Virus record (IMG/VR): IMGVR_UViG_3300005833_000009
Span: 1 to 34,522 of that record
Source of the DNA: a virus
DNA length: 34,522 nt
Direction: 5' to 3' (one strand)
The notes under the pieces were generated by a model. The model searched no databases. It was given only the letters and a program-made list of their open reading frames with translations, and was not told the DNA's origin. The first letter of the stretch is position 1; each line of letters starts with the position of its first letter. Below are positions 29,022 to 34,522 of the stretch, piece after piece. A program made the position numbers and the translations under genes.

Positions 29022-29266
29022 CCGACACCACGACGAACCCCGTACTACCGGAGATCATCCGGAACCGCTTCGTGTTCCACCCCGCCACCGAGACGACCGG
29101 ACCCCTGCACCACGAGATCCGCCGAGCGCACCTGAGACTGGCCGCCCTGATCGCCGAGCTGACGCCGCCGGGACGCCACCAGTCCCTGGCGTTCACCGCG
29201 CTACAGGAATCGATGATGTGGGCCAACGCCGCCATCGCGTGCGACACCGAGGGAGCACTGCTGTGA
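29018..29266 (+). CDS. Acb2-family cyclic-nucleotide sponge, anti-CBASS (putative)
   Basis: An 82-residue protein carrying the signature of the Acb2/Tad1 hairpin domain: NRFVFHPATETTG (residues 16-28), IRRAHLRLAALIAELTPPGRH (two-helix region, roughly residues 34-54), QSLAFTALQESMMWANAAIA (residues 55-74). Known members form small hexamers that trap cyclic di- and trinucleotides and so block CBASS and related abortive defence. The canonical Tyr-His start of the motif is Phe-His here, which may affect ligand choice. GTG 29018 overlaps the resolvase stop, and 22-bp direct repeats bound the gene. Function is inferred from motif; ligand unknown. Confidence 0.78.
   Translation: MTDTTTNPVLPEIIRNRFVFHPATETTGPLHHEIRRAHLRLAALIAELTPPGRHQSLAFTALQESMMWANAAIACDTEGALL
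29245..29266 (+). repeat. 22-bp direct repeat, right copy (bounds the Acb2-like gene)
   Basis: This copy is identical to 29000-29021 and spaced 245 bp from it. Recombination between copies would remove the Acb2-like gene and fuse the resolvase directly to the clamp-like gene with the same GTGA overlap. Confidence 0.85.
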
Positions 29267-30036
29267 TCGAACCGACCGAACAGCCCAGATGTGTCCTCGA
29301 GGTCGCCCTGACGCCGCTGCGTCAGGCCCTGGCCGCGGTGGTCGTGCACGCCGAACCGAGCAAGACCGGCGAGGACGTGTCCGAGATGAGCCGGGTCCGG
29401 TTGTGGGCCGGCAAGGACGAGCTGTGTGTCCTGGCGTGCAGTGAGGCCGGGACCGCTGCCATGGGCAGCGTGAAGATCGACACCGACTCGCGGACCGAAC
29501 GGTTCGACTCTGACCAGACCCCGCTGTGTGTCGACATCACCCCCGGCGCAGCCCGGATCCTGCTCCGCGACTTCAAGGCCAGCGGCCCGGGGATCACCGC
29601 CGACCAGGACATGGTCGCGCTGACGATCACCGAGACCCGGATCACGGTGGCCGACGCCAGCGGCCTACTGAAGGACTCGTGGGGGCTGGAGGTGTCGCAG
29701 CGGCTGCTGGCCTATTCGTCGGACTACCCCGACGTACAGAAGACCCTGAGCGATGCCCTGGCCCGGGCCGGTGAGGCCCAGGCCGCGAAGCCTCTGGTCA
29801 CCTCCGGGCGGCTGTGGGCCCTGTTCCGGCACGCCGCGACTGCCTACGACCGGCCGCTGCGGGCCGAGGGATCCGGCGGTTCGGACATGCGTGGGTTCGT
29901 CGTGATCTGCGGGCCATCGTTCATCGGGGCGGTGTCCAGCCGGCACAACGACGACGACTCGCTGGCGAAGGCCCAGAGCGAGCGCCGCGCCCACCTGGAA
30001 CGGCTGGGCCTGGCCAAGGTCCTCGCGGAGCTGTGA
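29263..30036 (+). CDS. Sliding-clamp-like protein (DNA polymerase III beta-like, putative)
   Basis: A 257-residue protein with the pattern of short actinophage beta-clamp-like proteins: TPLRQALAAVVVHAEPS near the start, SRVRLWAGKDELCVLACSEAG, and repeated strand patterns to the C-terminus (MVALTITETRITVADAS, RGFVVICGPSFIGAVSS). It is shorter than bacterial clamps (about 370 residues), as usual for this phage type. It would tether the host polymerase, since no polymerase is visible here. GTG 29263 overlaps the preceding stop. The assignment is moderate because clamp similarity is weak by eye. Confidence 0.55.
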   Translation: MIEPTEQPRCVLEVALTPLRQALAAVVVHAEPSKTGEDVSEMSRVRLWAGKDELCVLACSEAGTAAMGSVKIDTDSRTERFDSDQTPLCVDITPGAARILLRDFKASGPGITADQDMVALTITETRITVADASGLLKDSWGLEVSQRLLAYSSDYPDVQKTLSDALARAGEAQAAKPLVTSGRLWALFRHAATAYDRPLRAEGSGGSDMRGFVVICGPSFIGAVSSRHNDDDSLAKAQSERRAHLERLGLAKVLAEL

Positions 30037-30296
30037 TGGCGATCAACGCGGAAACGAAGGAGGCCCTACGGGCCGCCGGTGGCCTGTTGGCGGCCGTGCA
30101 CCAGCGCCGCAAGGGCGACGCGCACGAGCTGGTGGCGTCCCTGGACGACACCGAGCGGGCCAAGGTGATCGAGATCCTCGCGACGATGGTCACGCGGTCG
30201 ATGGTCGTGCTCGGGGCCGACCCGTGCCTGGCGCCGGTGACCATCGAGGCGATGTTCGCCGACTACGACGGCGATGGCGGTGGTCGGTGGTGGTAA
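30036..30296 (+). CDS. Hypothetical helical protein
   Basis: An 86-residue protein, one base overlapping the previous stop (TGATG). Two predicted helices (ETKEALRAAGGLLAAVHQRR, TERAKVIEILATMVTRSMVVL) are followed by an acidic Gly-rich end (YDGDGGGRWW). No known motif. It probably belongs to the same operon as the resolvase and clamp genes. Confidence 0.65.
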   Translation: MAINAETKEALRAAGGLLAAVHQRRKGDAHELVASLDDTERAKVIEILATMVTRSMVVLGADPCLAPVTIEAMFADYDGDGGGRWW

Positions 30297-30544
30297 GGAC
30301 ACCCTGGCAAGAGGCCATCGAGCTGCGCCAACGGTGGGCCGAGGAGGACCGCCAGCTGGGCCGGCGGGGCCTGCACGAGCGCCGCGCCGACGAGGTCGAG
30401 GGATGGTTCGCCGACATCACCGGCGAGGCAGATCGGTACTTCGAGCGGTCCGCCGGTGGCGACCCTGGTGACCCACGCGAGGCCCTGATCCGGGTCCTCG
30501 CGGTCACTGGCGCAGCGATCGACGCGATGGGTCCGGAGGCCTGA
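30287..30544 (+). CDS. Hypothetical protein
   Basis: An 85-residue protein. Consecutive GTG codons at 30287 and 30290 precede RTPWQEAIELRQRWAEEDR, and the overlap with the upstream gene is only 7-10 bases. The sequence is helical and charged (LHERRADEVEGWFADITGEA, EALIRVLAVTGAAIDAMG). No strong ribosome binding site, so translation probably depends on coupling. Function not recognised. Confidence 0.6.
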   Translation: MVVRTPWQEAIELRQRWAEEDRQLGRRGLHERRADEVEGWFADITGEADRYFERSAGGDPGDPREALIRVLAVTGAAIDAMGPEA

Positions 30545-30545
30545 C

Positions 30546-31136
30546 GTGGCCGGCGTTGTCGTCACCTCGTGCGTGCGCTGCGGCGCGCCGATGTGGTGGG
30601 CCACCACGGTCGGGAACAAGCGGATCCCGCTGGACGTGGATCCCCACCCCGACGGCAACGTCGTCCCGGTCCTGGTCGATGGCCGCAAGCGGGTCAAGGT
30701 CCTCACCGGGCCCGAGATGCCTGCGCAGCAGAGGGCGTGGCGCAGCCACTTCGCCACCTGCCCGTACGCCAGCGAGCTGCGGAAGACCCCGACCAGGCCC
30801 AAGAAACCGACCTGTCTGGCCTGCCATGGGGTCCTGGACCCCTGGCTGGTCGAGCAGGGCGAGGCCTACCACGTGAACTGTCGGCCGCTGTCTCGCGCCG
30901 AGATCCGCGCGGTGCGTGACGCGGTCGCCCAGAGTTCACCGGCGGGCGGTGGTGACTGGGAAGGCACCCCGTCCGCCGGTGAGCACCAGCTGACCCTGAT
31001 GGCCTCGTGCGCCGGCTGCGGTGCCCGCTGCTGTGACGAGCACGGCACCGAACGGGAGATGACCTGTCCGGCGTGTGGGGTGATCCGGCACCGAGACGAC
31101 TGCCCGGTGATCGGCGACGCCAGGGGGGCACCATGA
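30546..31136 (+). CDS. Multi-zinc-finger protein
   Basis: A 196-residue protein with at least three Cys-based modules: SCVRCGAPMWW near the start with HFATCPY downstream, TCLACHGVL with NCRPL, and SCAGCGARCC followed by MTCPACGV near the C-terminus. A basic stretch (RKTPTRPKKPT) separates the first two. Proteins of this build may bind DNA or proteins. GTG 30546 is one base after the previous stop, and its own stop overlaps the next ATG. Exact role unknown. Confidence 0.7.
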   Translation: MAGVVVTSCVRCGAPMWWATTVGNKRIPLDVDPHPDGNVVPVLVDGRKRVKVLTGPEMPAQQRAWRSHFATCPYASELRKTPTRPKKPTCLACHGVLDPWLVEQGEAYHVNCRPLSRAEIRAVRDAVAQSSPAGGGDWEGTPSAGEHQLTLMASCAGCGARCCDEHGTEREMTCPACGVIRHRDDCPVIGDARGAP

Positions 31137-31522
31137 CGGTCCTGGCCGAAGGGCCGGCCGACCAGTGCGCTCCGCGCGAGTGCGCGATCGATGGCTGCGG
31201 GCAGCCGGCATCATGCCGCGGCTGGTGCATCGGCCACTACGACCGGTGGAAGCGTGGCGACATCGACAACCCCAACCCCCTCGGGTGGCGGCCGGCGCTG
31301 CCCGCCCTATTGGAGAACGTGATCTACCTGGTGGGGATGGGAGAGTCACCAGAGCAGATCGTCGCCCGACTCGACACGACCGCGGCCGCGATCGCCAGAG
31401 CCGCGTACCGGGCCCACGCCGCGGGCAAGCCGCACCCTGCCGGCGGGGACTGGTCCGAGCTGGCGAAACCGTTCGGCCGGATCCAGAGAGCCGAGCGTCG
31501 AGCTGGAGGAGGTGCGACGTGA
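31133..31522 (+). CDS. Zinc-finger protein with probable DNA-binding helices
   Basis: A 129-residue protein. Residues 13-44 carry the motif CAIDGCGQPASCRGWCIGHY followed by DRWKRGD, a zinc finger often seen in phage HNH-type or DNA-binding proteins. A helical part follows (SPEQIVARLDTTAAAIARAA) that could be a helix-turn-helix. No HNH catalytic set is visible, so it may be a regulator rather than a nuclease. ATG 31133 overlaps the preceding stop and its stop overlaps the next GTG. Confidence 0.65.
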   Translation: MTVLAEGPADQCAPRECAIDGCGQPASCRGWCIGHYDRWKRGDIDNPNPLGWRPALPALLENVIYLVGMGESPEQIVARLDTTAAAIARAAYRAHAAGKPHPAGGDWSELAKPFGRIQRAERRAGGGAT

Positions 31523-31713
31523 GGATGCTTCGATGCCCGGATTGCCGTGGCACCTCAACGGTGACCATGACGAAGGACCACGACGGCCGCGAGGTGTTCC
31601 GCTGCGTGGCCTGCCCGTTCCACGCGACCCTGGGCACCCCGTGGAACCCGGCGGCGACCACCCAGGTCGGGCGCCTGTTCGAGGCCAACACGATCCCGTT
31701 GGGCCAGCCATGA
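31519..31713 (+). CDS. Small zinc-ribbon protein
   Basis: A 64-residue protein with two Cys pairs, CPDC (residues 6-9) and CVAC (residues 29-32), spaced as in a zinc ribbon, and a hydrophilic C-terminus. GTG 31519 has GGAGGAGG upstream and overlaps the previous gene. It lies inside a run of four Cys-rich small genes and probably shares their transcript. No function recognised. Confidence 0.65.
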   Translation: MRMLRCPDCRGTSTVTMTKDHDGREVFRCVACPFHATLGTPWNPAATTQVGRLFEANTIPLGQP

Positions 31714-31925
31714 GCGGCCGGCGGCGACCACCAGCACCCCAGCGGGAACGCCGCCAGCTGACGCCGGCCGAGCGGCGCTGCCGCGACCACGGGACGGGAC
31801 AGCCACCCCGCGACACCCCGTGCCTGACATGCACCACCTGCGGGGCAGCGTTCCTGGATTACGGGCCAGGCCGGGAAGCACACGCCATGGTGTTCGACCA
31901 CCAACCAACCGGAGGTCCCAGATGA
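31710..31925 (+). CDS. Small basic Cys/His-rich protein
   Basis: A 71-residue protein. A very basic N-terminus (RRRPPAPQRERRQL) precedes C-H-C-C-C residues in RRCRDHG and CLTCTTCGAAF and two His residues near the end. This is likely a zinc-binding fold. ATG 31710 overlaps the previous stop, and its stop overlaps the start of the replication initiator. Function unknown. Confidence 0.65.
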   Translation: MSGRRRPPAPQRERRQLTPAERRCRDHGTGQPPRDTPCLTCTTCGAAFLDYGPGREAHAMVFDHQPTGGPR

Positions 31926-32764
31926 GCAATACCGACCACCCAGACGACATCGAGGGCGGGGAGGTCACCTCCGAATACGGTCCCTTCGCAATGGTCCCGA
32001 TCTGGGTCCTGAATGTGGGCCTGAAAGGCGCCGAGCTGGCCGTCTATGTGGCTCTGCGCAGTTTCGCCGACCGCGGCCGCAGAGCCCATCCCAGGGTCCG
32101 GACTATCGCCCAGCGCGCTGGGGTCAATCAACGAACCGCGGAGCGGGCTATTGATCGGATGCGCGATCTGGGACTCATCACCACCGAGCGCATCTACCGC
32201 GAGGATGGCGGCGTGGCCGGGTGCAATTACAGCCTGCGGGACGCGCCGATCACCGCTGATCCACCCCCTGATCCTGACACCCCCCTCCGGTCCACAGACC
32301 GGACCCCCTCCGGTCCACAGACCGGACCCCCTCCGGTCCACAGACCGGAGCAAGAACAGACCAGAGGAACAGACCAGAGGAACAGAGAGACTCCTCCGGA
32401 GTCTCTTCCGCGCAGCAAGCGAGGCACCCGCCTCCCGGCCGACTGGCAACCGAGCCCAGCGCTACGTGAATGGACCCGCCAGAAGACACCCCACATCGAC
32501 GGCCCGCTAGAAGTCGAGAAGTTCCGCGACTACTGGACCGCCCAACCCGGCGCCCGAGGGGTGAAGACCGACTGGGACGCCACATGGCGGAACTGGGCAA
32601 GGAATGCAATGCGCGACACCCCACAACGCAATGGCCAGAAGAAGACCGCCTCGACCACAAGCGAACGAGTCGCCGCTGGGCTCGCACTCGCCGACAAGTA
32701 CCGCGCACTGGAAAACGCCCAATCCGAACCCGAATCACTATTCGCAATCGAGGCAGCCCAATGA
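31922..32764 (+). CDS. Replication initiator with winged-helix domain and internal iterons
   Basis: A 280-residue protein. Residues 20-105 form a winged helix similar to phage replication initiators (GPFAMVPIWVLNVGLKGAEL, RTIAQRAGVNQRTAERAIDR, LGLITTERIY). A Pro/Arg/Gln-rich linker (about residues 118-160) is encoded by the iterons and other DNA repeats. The C-terminal domain (residues 160-260) has WTRQKTPHIDGPLEVEKFRD and TDWDATWRNWARNAMRD, typical of phage initiators that recruit a helicase loader. The arrangement recalls lambda O, which binds iterons within its own gene. ATG 31922 overlaps the previous stop; the stop overlaps the helicase-loader-like gene. Confidence 0.82.
   Translation: MSNTDHPDDIEGGEVTSEYGPFAMVPIWVLNVGLKGAELAVYVALRSFADRGRRAHPRVRTIAQRAGVNQRTAERAIDRMRDLGLITTERIYREDGGVAGCNYSLRDAPITADPPPDPDTPLRSTDRTPSGPQTGPPPVHRPEQEQTRGTDQRNRETPPESLPRSKRGTRLPADWQPSPALREWTRQKTPHIDGPLEVEKFRDYWTAQPGARGVKTDWDATWRNWARNAMRDTPQRNGQKKTASTTSERVAAGLALADKYRALENAQSEPESLFAIEAAQ
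32281..32349 (+). repeat. Three perfect 23-bp iterons inside the initiator gene; candidate replication origin
   Basis: Three exact 23-bp copies lie head to tail at 32281-32303, 32304-32326 and 32327-32349. Each is CCCCC plus the 18-bp palindrome TCCGGTCCACAGACCGGA (7-bp arms around a 4-bp centre). As 23 is not divisible by three, each copy is read in a different frame (LRSTDRT, SGPQTG, PVHRPE), so the DNA rather than the protein is conserved. Binding sites for the initiator encoded around them are the simplest reading. Confidence 0.85.
32355..32387 (+). repeat. 13-bp tandem repeat next to the iterons
   Basis: AACAGACCAGAGG occurs at 32355-32367 and 32368-32380, with a third partial copy (AACAGAG) to 32387. 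It also contains the ACAGACC core of the iterons, but without the palindrome. The 13-bp period changes the reading frame, as for the iterons. Confidence 0.75.
32386..32406 (+). repeat. 9-bp perfect inverted repeat downstream of the iterons
   Basis: AGAGACTCC (32386-32394) pairs with GGAGTCTCT (32398-32406) around the 3-nt centre TCC. It lies right after the tandem repeats inside the initiator gene and may help origin unwinding or be a protein site. Being intragenic, a terminator role is unlikely. Confidence 0.65.
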
Positions 32765-33342
32765 CCCCCACCGAGACCGCCCTGCTGCTGACGCTGATCG
32801 CTTCCTACGACCGGCGCACCCTGGGCGATGAGGATGTGCTCGCCTGGCACGCCGCCCTGGCCCAGGTCGCCTACGCCGATGCCCGGACCGTCGTCACCGA
32901 CCACTACCGCACCGAGACCGCCTGGATCATGCCGGCGCACATCACCGCAGGCGTCCGACGGATCCGCAGCGAACGCCTCACCGGGCTGGACGCCCTGCTG
33001 CCCGACGCCGATCCCGACGACGTCCAGGCCTGGCTGGACGCCTACCGGGCCCAGATCGCCGACGTCGCCGACGGCCGGACGTTGTCATCGATCCGTGCCA
33101 TCGATGCCGGGGACGTCGCTGGCGTCGCGATCGTCGTGGCCGCACTGGCCGAGGCCAAGGAGATCACCGCCCAGGCCGCGGCCCGCGAGCACGACGCCGA
33201 GCAGGCCGCGGAGGCCGAGCGGGCCCGGCAGCTGGCCGCAGTCGCTGCCTTCGTCGATGCCGAGCGGGCCGCCGCGGCTGAGCAGAAGTCCGGCGCGGCG
33301 GCTGCCTTCCGGGCCAGGATCATCGAGCAGGCGACACCATGA
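32761..33342 (+). CDS. Helicase-loader-like replication protein
   Basis: A 193-residue protein. Residues 1-70 (TPTETALLLTLIASYDRRTLG, VLAWHAALAQVAYADARTVV, WIMPAHITAGVRRIR) match the N-terminal domain found in phage replicative-helicase loader or inhibitor proteins such as the G39P type. The C-terminal 60 residues form an Ala/Glu-rich coiled coil (AAREHDAEQAAEAERARQL). It is coupled by ATGA to the initiator, the same order as lambda O and P. It would deliver the host DnaB helicase to the iteron origin. Similarity is recognised by pattern only. Confidence 0.72.
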   Translation: MTPTETALLLTLIASYDRRTLGDEDVLAWHAALAQVAYADARTVVTDHYRTETAWIMPAHITAGVRRIRSERLTGLDALLPDADPDDVQAWLDAYRAQIADVADGRTLSSIRAIDAGDVAGVAIVVAALAEAKEITAQAAAREHDAEQAAEAERARQLAAVAAFVDAERAAAAEQKSGAAAAFRARIIEQATP

Positions 33343-33623
33343 CGCTGGATCTGCCCTACGAGGACCAGGAGCCCAGCTGGCTGCCACCGGCGGACTACCT
33401 GGTTGCGAGCGGTGTCCTCGTGGCCGGCGTGATGATCCCGACCCCGTTCGGTGTGCGGCCCGGGCTGATGCTGCGGTTCGCCAAGCCCGACGGGTCCGGG
33501 TTCCACGACCCGATGCTGCTGCTGATCGACGAGGAGACCCACGCCGAGGCCCTGGGCGCCCTGGTCGCCCAGGCCGCGGCCGGCGCGATCGCTGCCTGGA
33601 GGCGAGGCGGGACATCGCCGTGA
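33339..33623 (+). CDS. Hypothetical protein
   Basis: A 94-residue protein whose ATG overlaps the loader gene stop. It has a hydrophobic middle (YLVASGVLVAGVMIPTPF) too interrupted for a clear membrane segment, and a helical Ala-rich C-terminus (AEALGALVAQAAAGAIAAW). It is probably cytoplasmic and transcribed with the replication genes. No family recognised. Confidence 0.65.
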   Translation: MTLDLPYEDQEPSWLPPADYLVASGVLVAGVMIPTPFGVRPGLMLRFAKPDGSGFHDPMLLLIDEETHAEALGALVAQAAAGAIAAWRRGGTSP

Positions 33624-33790
33624 ATCGGATACCGGACCCCAGGACCGGAACCGTTGCGCAGCGGTCACCACGCCACGCCTGGCGCGACGGCACCCCGTTC
33701 CCGGTACGCGCCCACACCCCCCACCTGCCCAAGCCCGCAGAACGGCCTACAGCGCTTCACCAGATCCCCGAGAGGAACATCCCGTCATGA
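33620..33790 (+). CDS. Very small hypothetical protein
   Basis: A 56-residue Pro/Arg/His-rich protein starting at GTG 33620. Both its start (GTGA with the previous stop) and its stop (ATGA with the next start) use the 4-bp overlaps typical of this genome, which is the main evidence that it is real. No motif is visible. Confidence 0.5.
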   Translation: MNRIPDPRTGTVAQRSPRHAWRDGTPFPVRAHTPHLPKPAERPTALHQIPERNIPS

Positions 33791-34215
33791 CCACCACCGT
33801 CAGCACCACCACCAGCCACCCCCAGCCCACCCCACCGCGGCGCCGCGCCATCGTGGTCGCCGCGGCCCTGGCCTGCCTGCTGGGGTTCCTGTTCGGCTAC
33901 GCCACCGGACCCAGCCGGCTGGCCACACCCCAGATCGAGACCACCCAGGCCGAGGCCGCGCCCGCACCAGCGCCGGCCGCGCCCATCGCCGACACCTTCG
34001 GTGATGGGACCTATGTCGTCGGGGAGGACATCGCCCCCGGCCGCTACCGGGCCCCAGGCAGCGATCTCGGCTGCTACTGGGCGCGGCTGTCCAGCCTCGA
34101 CGGCGCCCACTCGATCATCGCCAACGACGCCGGGTCCGGGCCCAGGGTCGTCACCATCCTCGCCACCGATGCGGCCTTCGAGACCACCGGATGCGGGACA
34201 TGGGTCAAGTCCTGA
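33787..34215 (+). CDS. Membrane-anchored or secreted protein
   Basis: A 142-residue protein. A Thr/Pro-rich start and basic PPRRR precede a membrane segment (AIVVAAALACLLGFLFGYAT, residues 21-40). A Pro/Ala-rich linker follows, then an extracellular-type domain with GDGTYVVGEDIAPGRYRAPG and GCYWARLSS, ending TGCGTWVKS; two Cys residues may form a disulphide. This domain is found in secreted actinobacterial proteins, so the gene could have been acquired from a host. GAGAGGAA precedes ATG 33787. It might alter the host surface, but no role is known. Confidence 0.75.
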   Translation: MTTTVSTTTSHPQPTPPRRRAIVVAAALACLLGFLFGYATGPSRLATPQIETTQAEAAPAPAPAAPIADTFGDGTYVVGEDIAPGRYRAPGSDLGCYWARLSSLDGAHSIIANDAGSGPRVVTILATDAAFETTGCGTWVKS

Positions 34216-34220
34216 CCACG

Positions 34221-34430
34221 ATGGGGGGGCACTACCCCGGAGGGTGGCAGCGTGACATCCGGGTGCAGACCACCAACCACATGGGCCGGGTGTTCGCCGC
34301 CTACGGCACCCCACCCGGATCACACATCGGGGTCTGGCGCACCCGTGCCGGCGCGGTGCGCGGGGTCAACCTGCGGGTAGGGCGGCGCATGGTCGGGCCC
34401 TGCCTGACCCTGCTCGTTCACTGGCGCTGA
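34221..34430 (+). CDS. Hypothetical basic protein
   Basis: A 69-residue basic protein with a pattern of strands (RDIRVQTTNHMGRVFAAYG, GAVRGVNLRVGRRMVGP). The start is unclear: ATG 34221 lies five bases after the previous stop, while in-frame ATGs at 34200 and 34191 would overlap the upstream gene. None has a good ribosome binding site. Family not recognised. Confidence 0.5.
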   Translation: MGGHYPGGWQRDIRVQTTNHMGRVFAAYGTPPGSHIGVWRTRAGAVRGVNLRVGRRMVGPCLTLLVHWR

Positions 34431-34522
34431 CCCGAGGGGCAACAGCACCGAGCTGGGGGCACCACAACACTGGGGGGCATCACCACCGGGGACACCTACA
34501 ACCCCCACCCCAACCCCAGCCC
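34431..34522. other. Terminal stretch without a recognised gene
   Basis: The last 92 bases contain G-runs (GGGGG, GGGGGG, GGGG) separated by ACC-rich words, then C-runs. No complete gene, hairpin terminator or promoter is evident. The sequence may continue into a gene outside the window. Confidence 0.5.

Noticed and set aside
32281-32349. 23-bp palindromic repeats as a possible CRISPR
   Set aside because: The copies are directly adjacent with no spacers and lie within a coding sequence; an iteron array is the better reading.
1-34522. Integrase, attachment site, DNA polymerase or insertion sequences
   Set aside because: I looked for tyrosine or serine recombinase motifs, polymerase motifs and transposase or terminal inverted repeats and found none; absence here does not exclude them outside the window.

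Overview
This window is a contiguous block of a tailed bacteriophage (siphovirus-type) genome or prophage. Every credible gene lies on the + strand. The DNA is very GC-rich, GTG starts are frequent (one TTG start occurs), and many genes are joined by 4-bp ATGA or GTGA stop/start overlaps. The protein families (HK97-type capsid genes, an actinophage-style tail cassette, a BldC/MerR-like regulator, a RecE/RecT pair, Zn-ribbon microproteins) and the codon use point to a phage of a high-GC actinobacterium. No integrase, DNA polymerase or clear repressor is visible, so lifestyle and completeness cannot be decided from this window.

Layout. 1-2557: HNH endonuclease, a small Cys-pair protein, and small and large terminase subunits, with a palindromic intergenic stretch that could belong to a packaging site. 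2554-6403: portal, prohead protease and major capsid protein, closed by a strong hairpin. 6486-9995: accessory virion-type genes, including a protein made of fourteen 20-residue repeats. 9992-13893: head-tail connector, tail-completion-type proteins, major tail protein, and tail assembly chaperones with a visible -1 frameshift site. 13895-19407: tape measure protein carrying an M15-like peptidase domain, tail hub protein and a minor tail protein. 19404-20754: amidase endolysin and two holin-like membrane proteins.

20755-21451 is a regulatory junction: a terminator-like hairpin, two copies of a 13-bp near-palindrome, a good promoter that probably gives a leaderless transcript of a BldC/MerR-like DNA-binding protein, and two further strong inverted repeats. 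21452-25928 holds a DUF932-like protein, a RecE-like exonuclease and a RecT-like annealing protein, with small companions. 25979-27485 carries two secreted proteins that do not look like phage housekeeping: a metzincin-type zinc protease and a collagen-like protein, with a tRNA-like or three-way-junction RNA fold between them. 27583-30544 contains an apparently decayed Ntn-hydrolase-like gene, a RuvC-like resolvase, an Acb2-family anti-CBASS nucleotide sponge bounded by direct repeats, and a sliding-clamp-like protein. 30546-31925 is a run of four Cys-rich putative zinc proteins. 31922-33342 is the replication module: an initiator whose coding sequence contains three perfect 23-bp palindromic iterons (a likely replication origin, as in the lambda O gene), followed by a helicase-loader-like protein. 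The window ends with small proteins, one membrane-anchored.

The most notable items are the intragenic iteron origin, the Acb2-like gene in what looks like a direct-repeat cassette, the 60-bp/20-residue repeat protein with higher-order periodicity, the secreted metzincin and collagen-like pair, the leaderless regulator promoter with adjacent operators, and the internally deleted Ntn-hydrolase remnant. All assignments come from reading the sequence and recalling family motifs; no database search was run.
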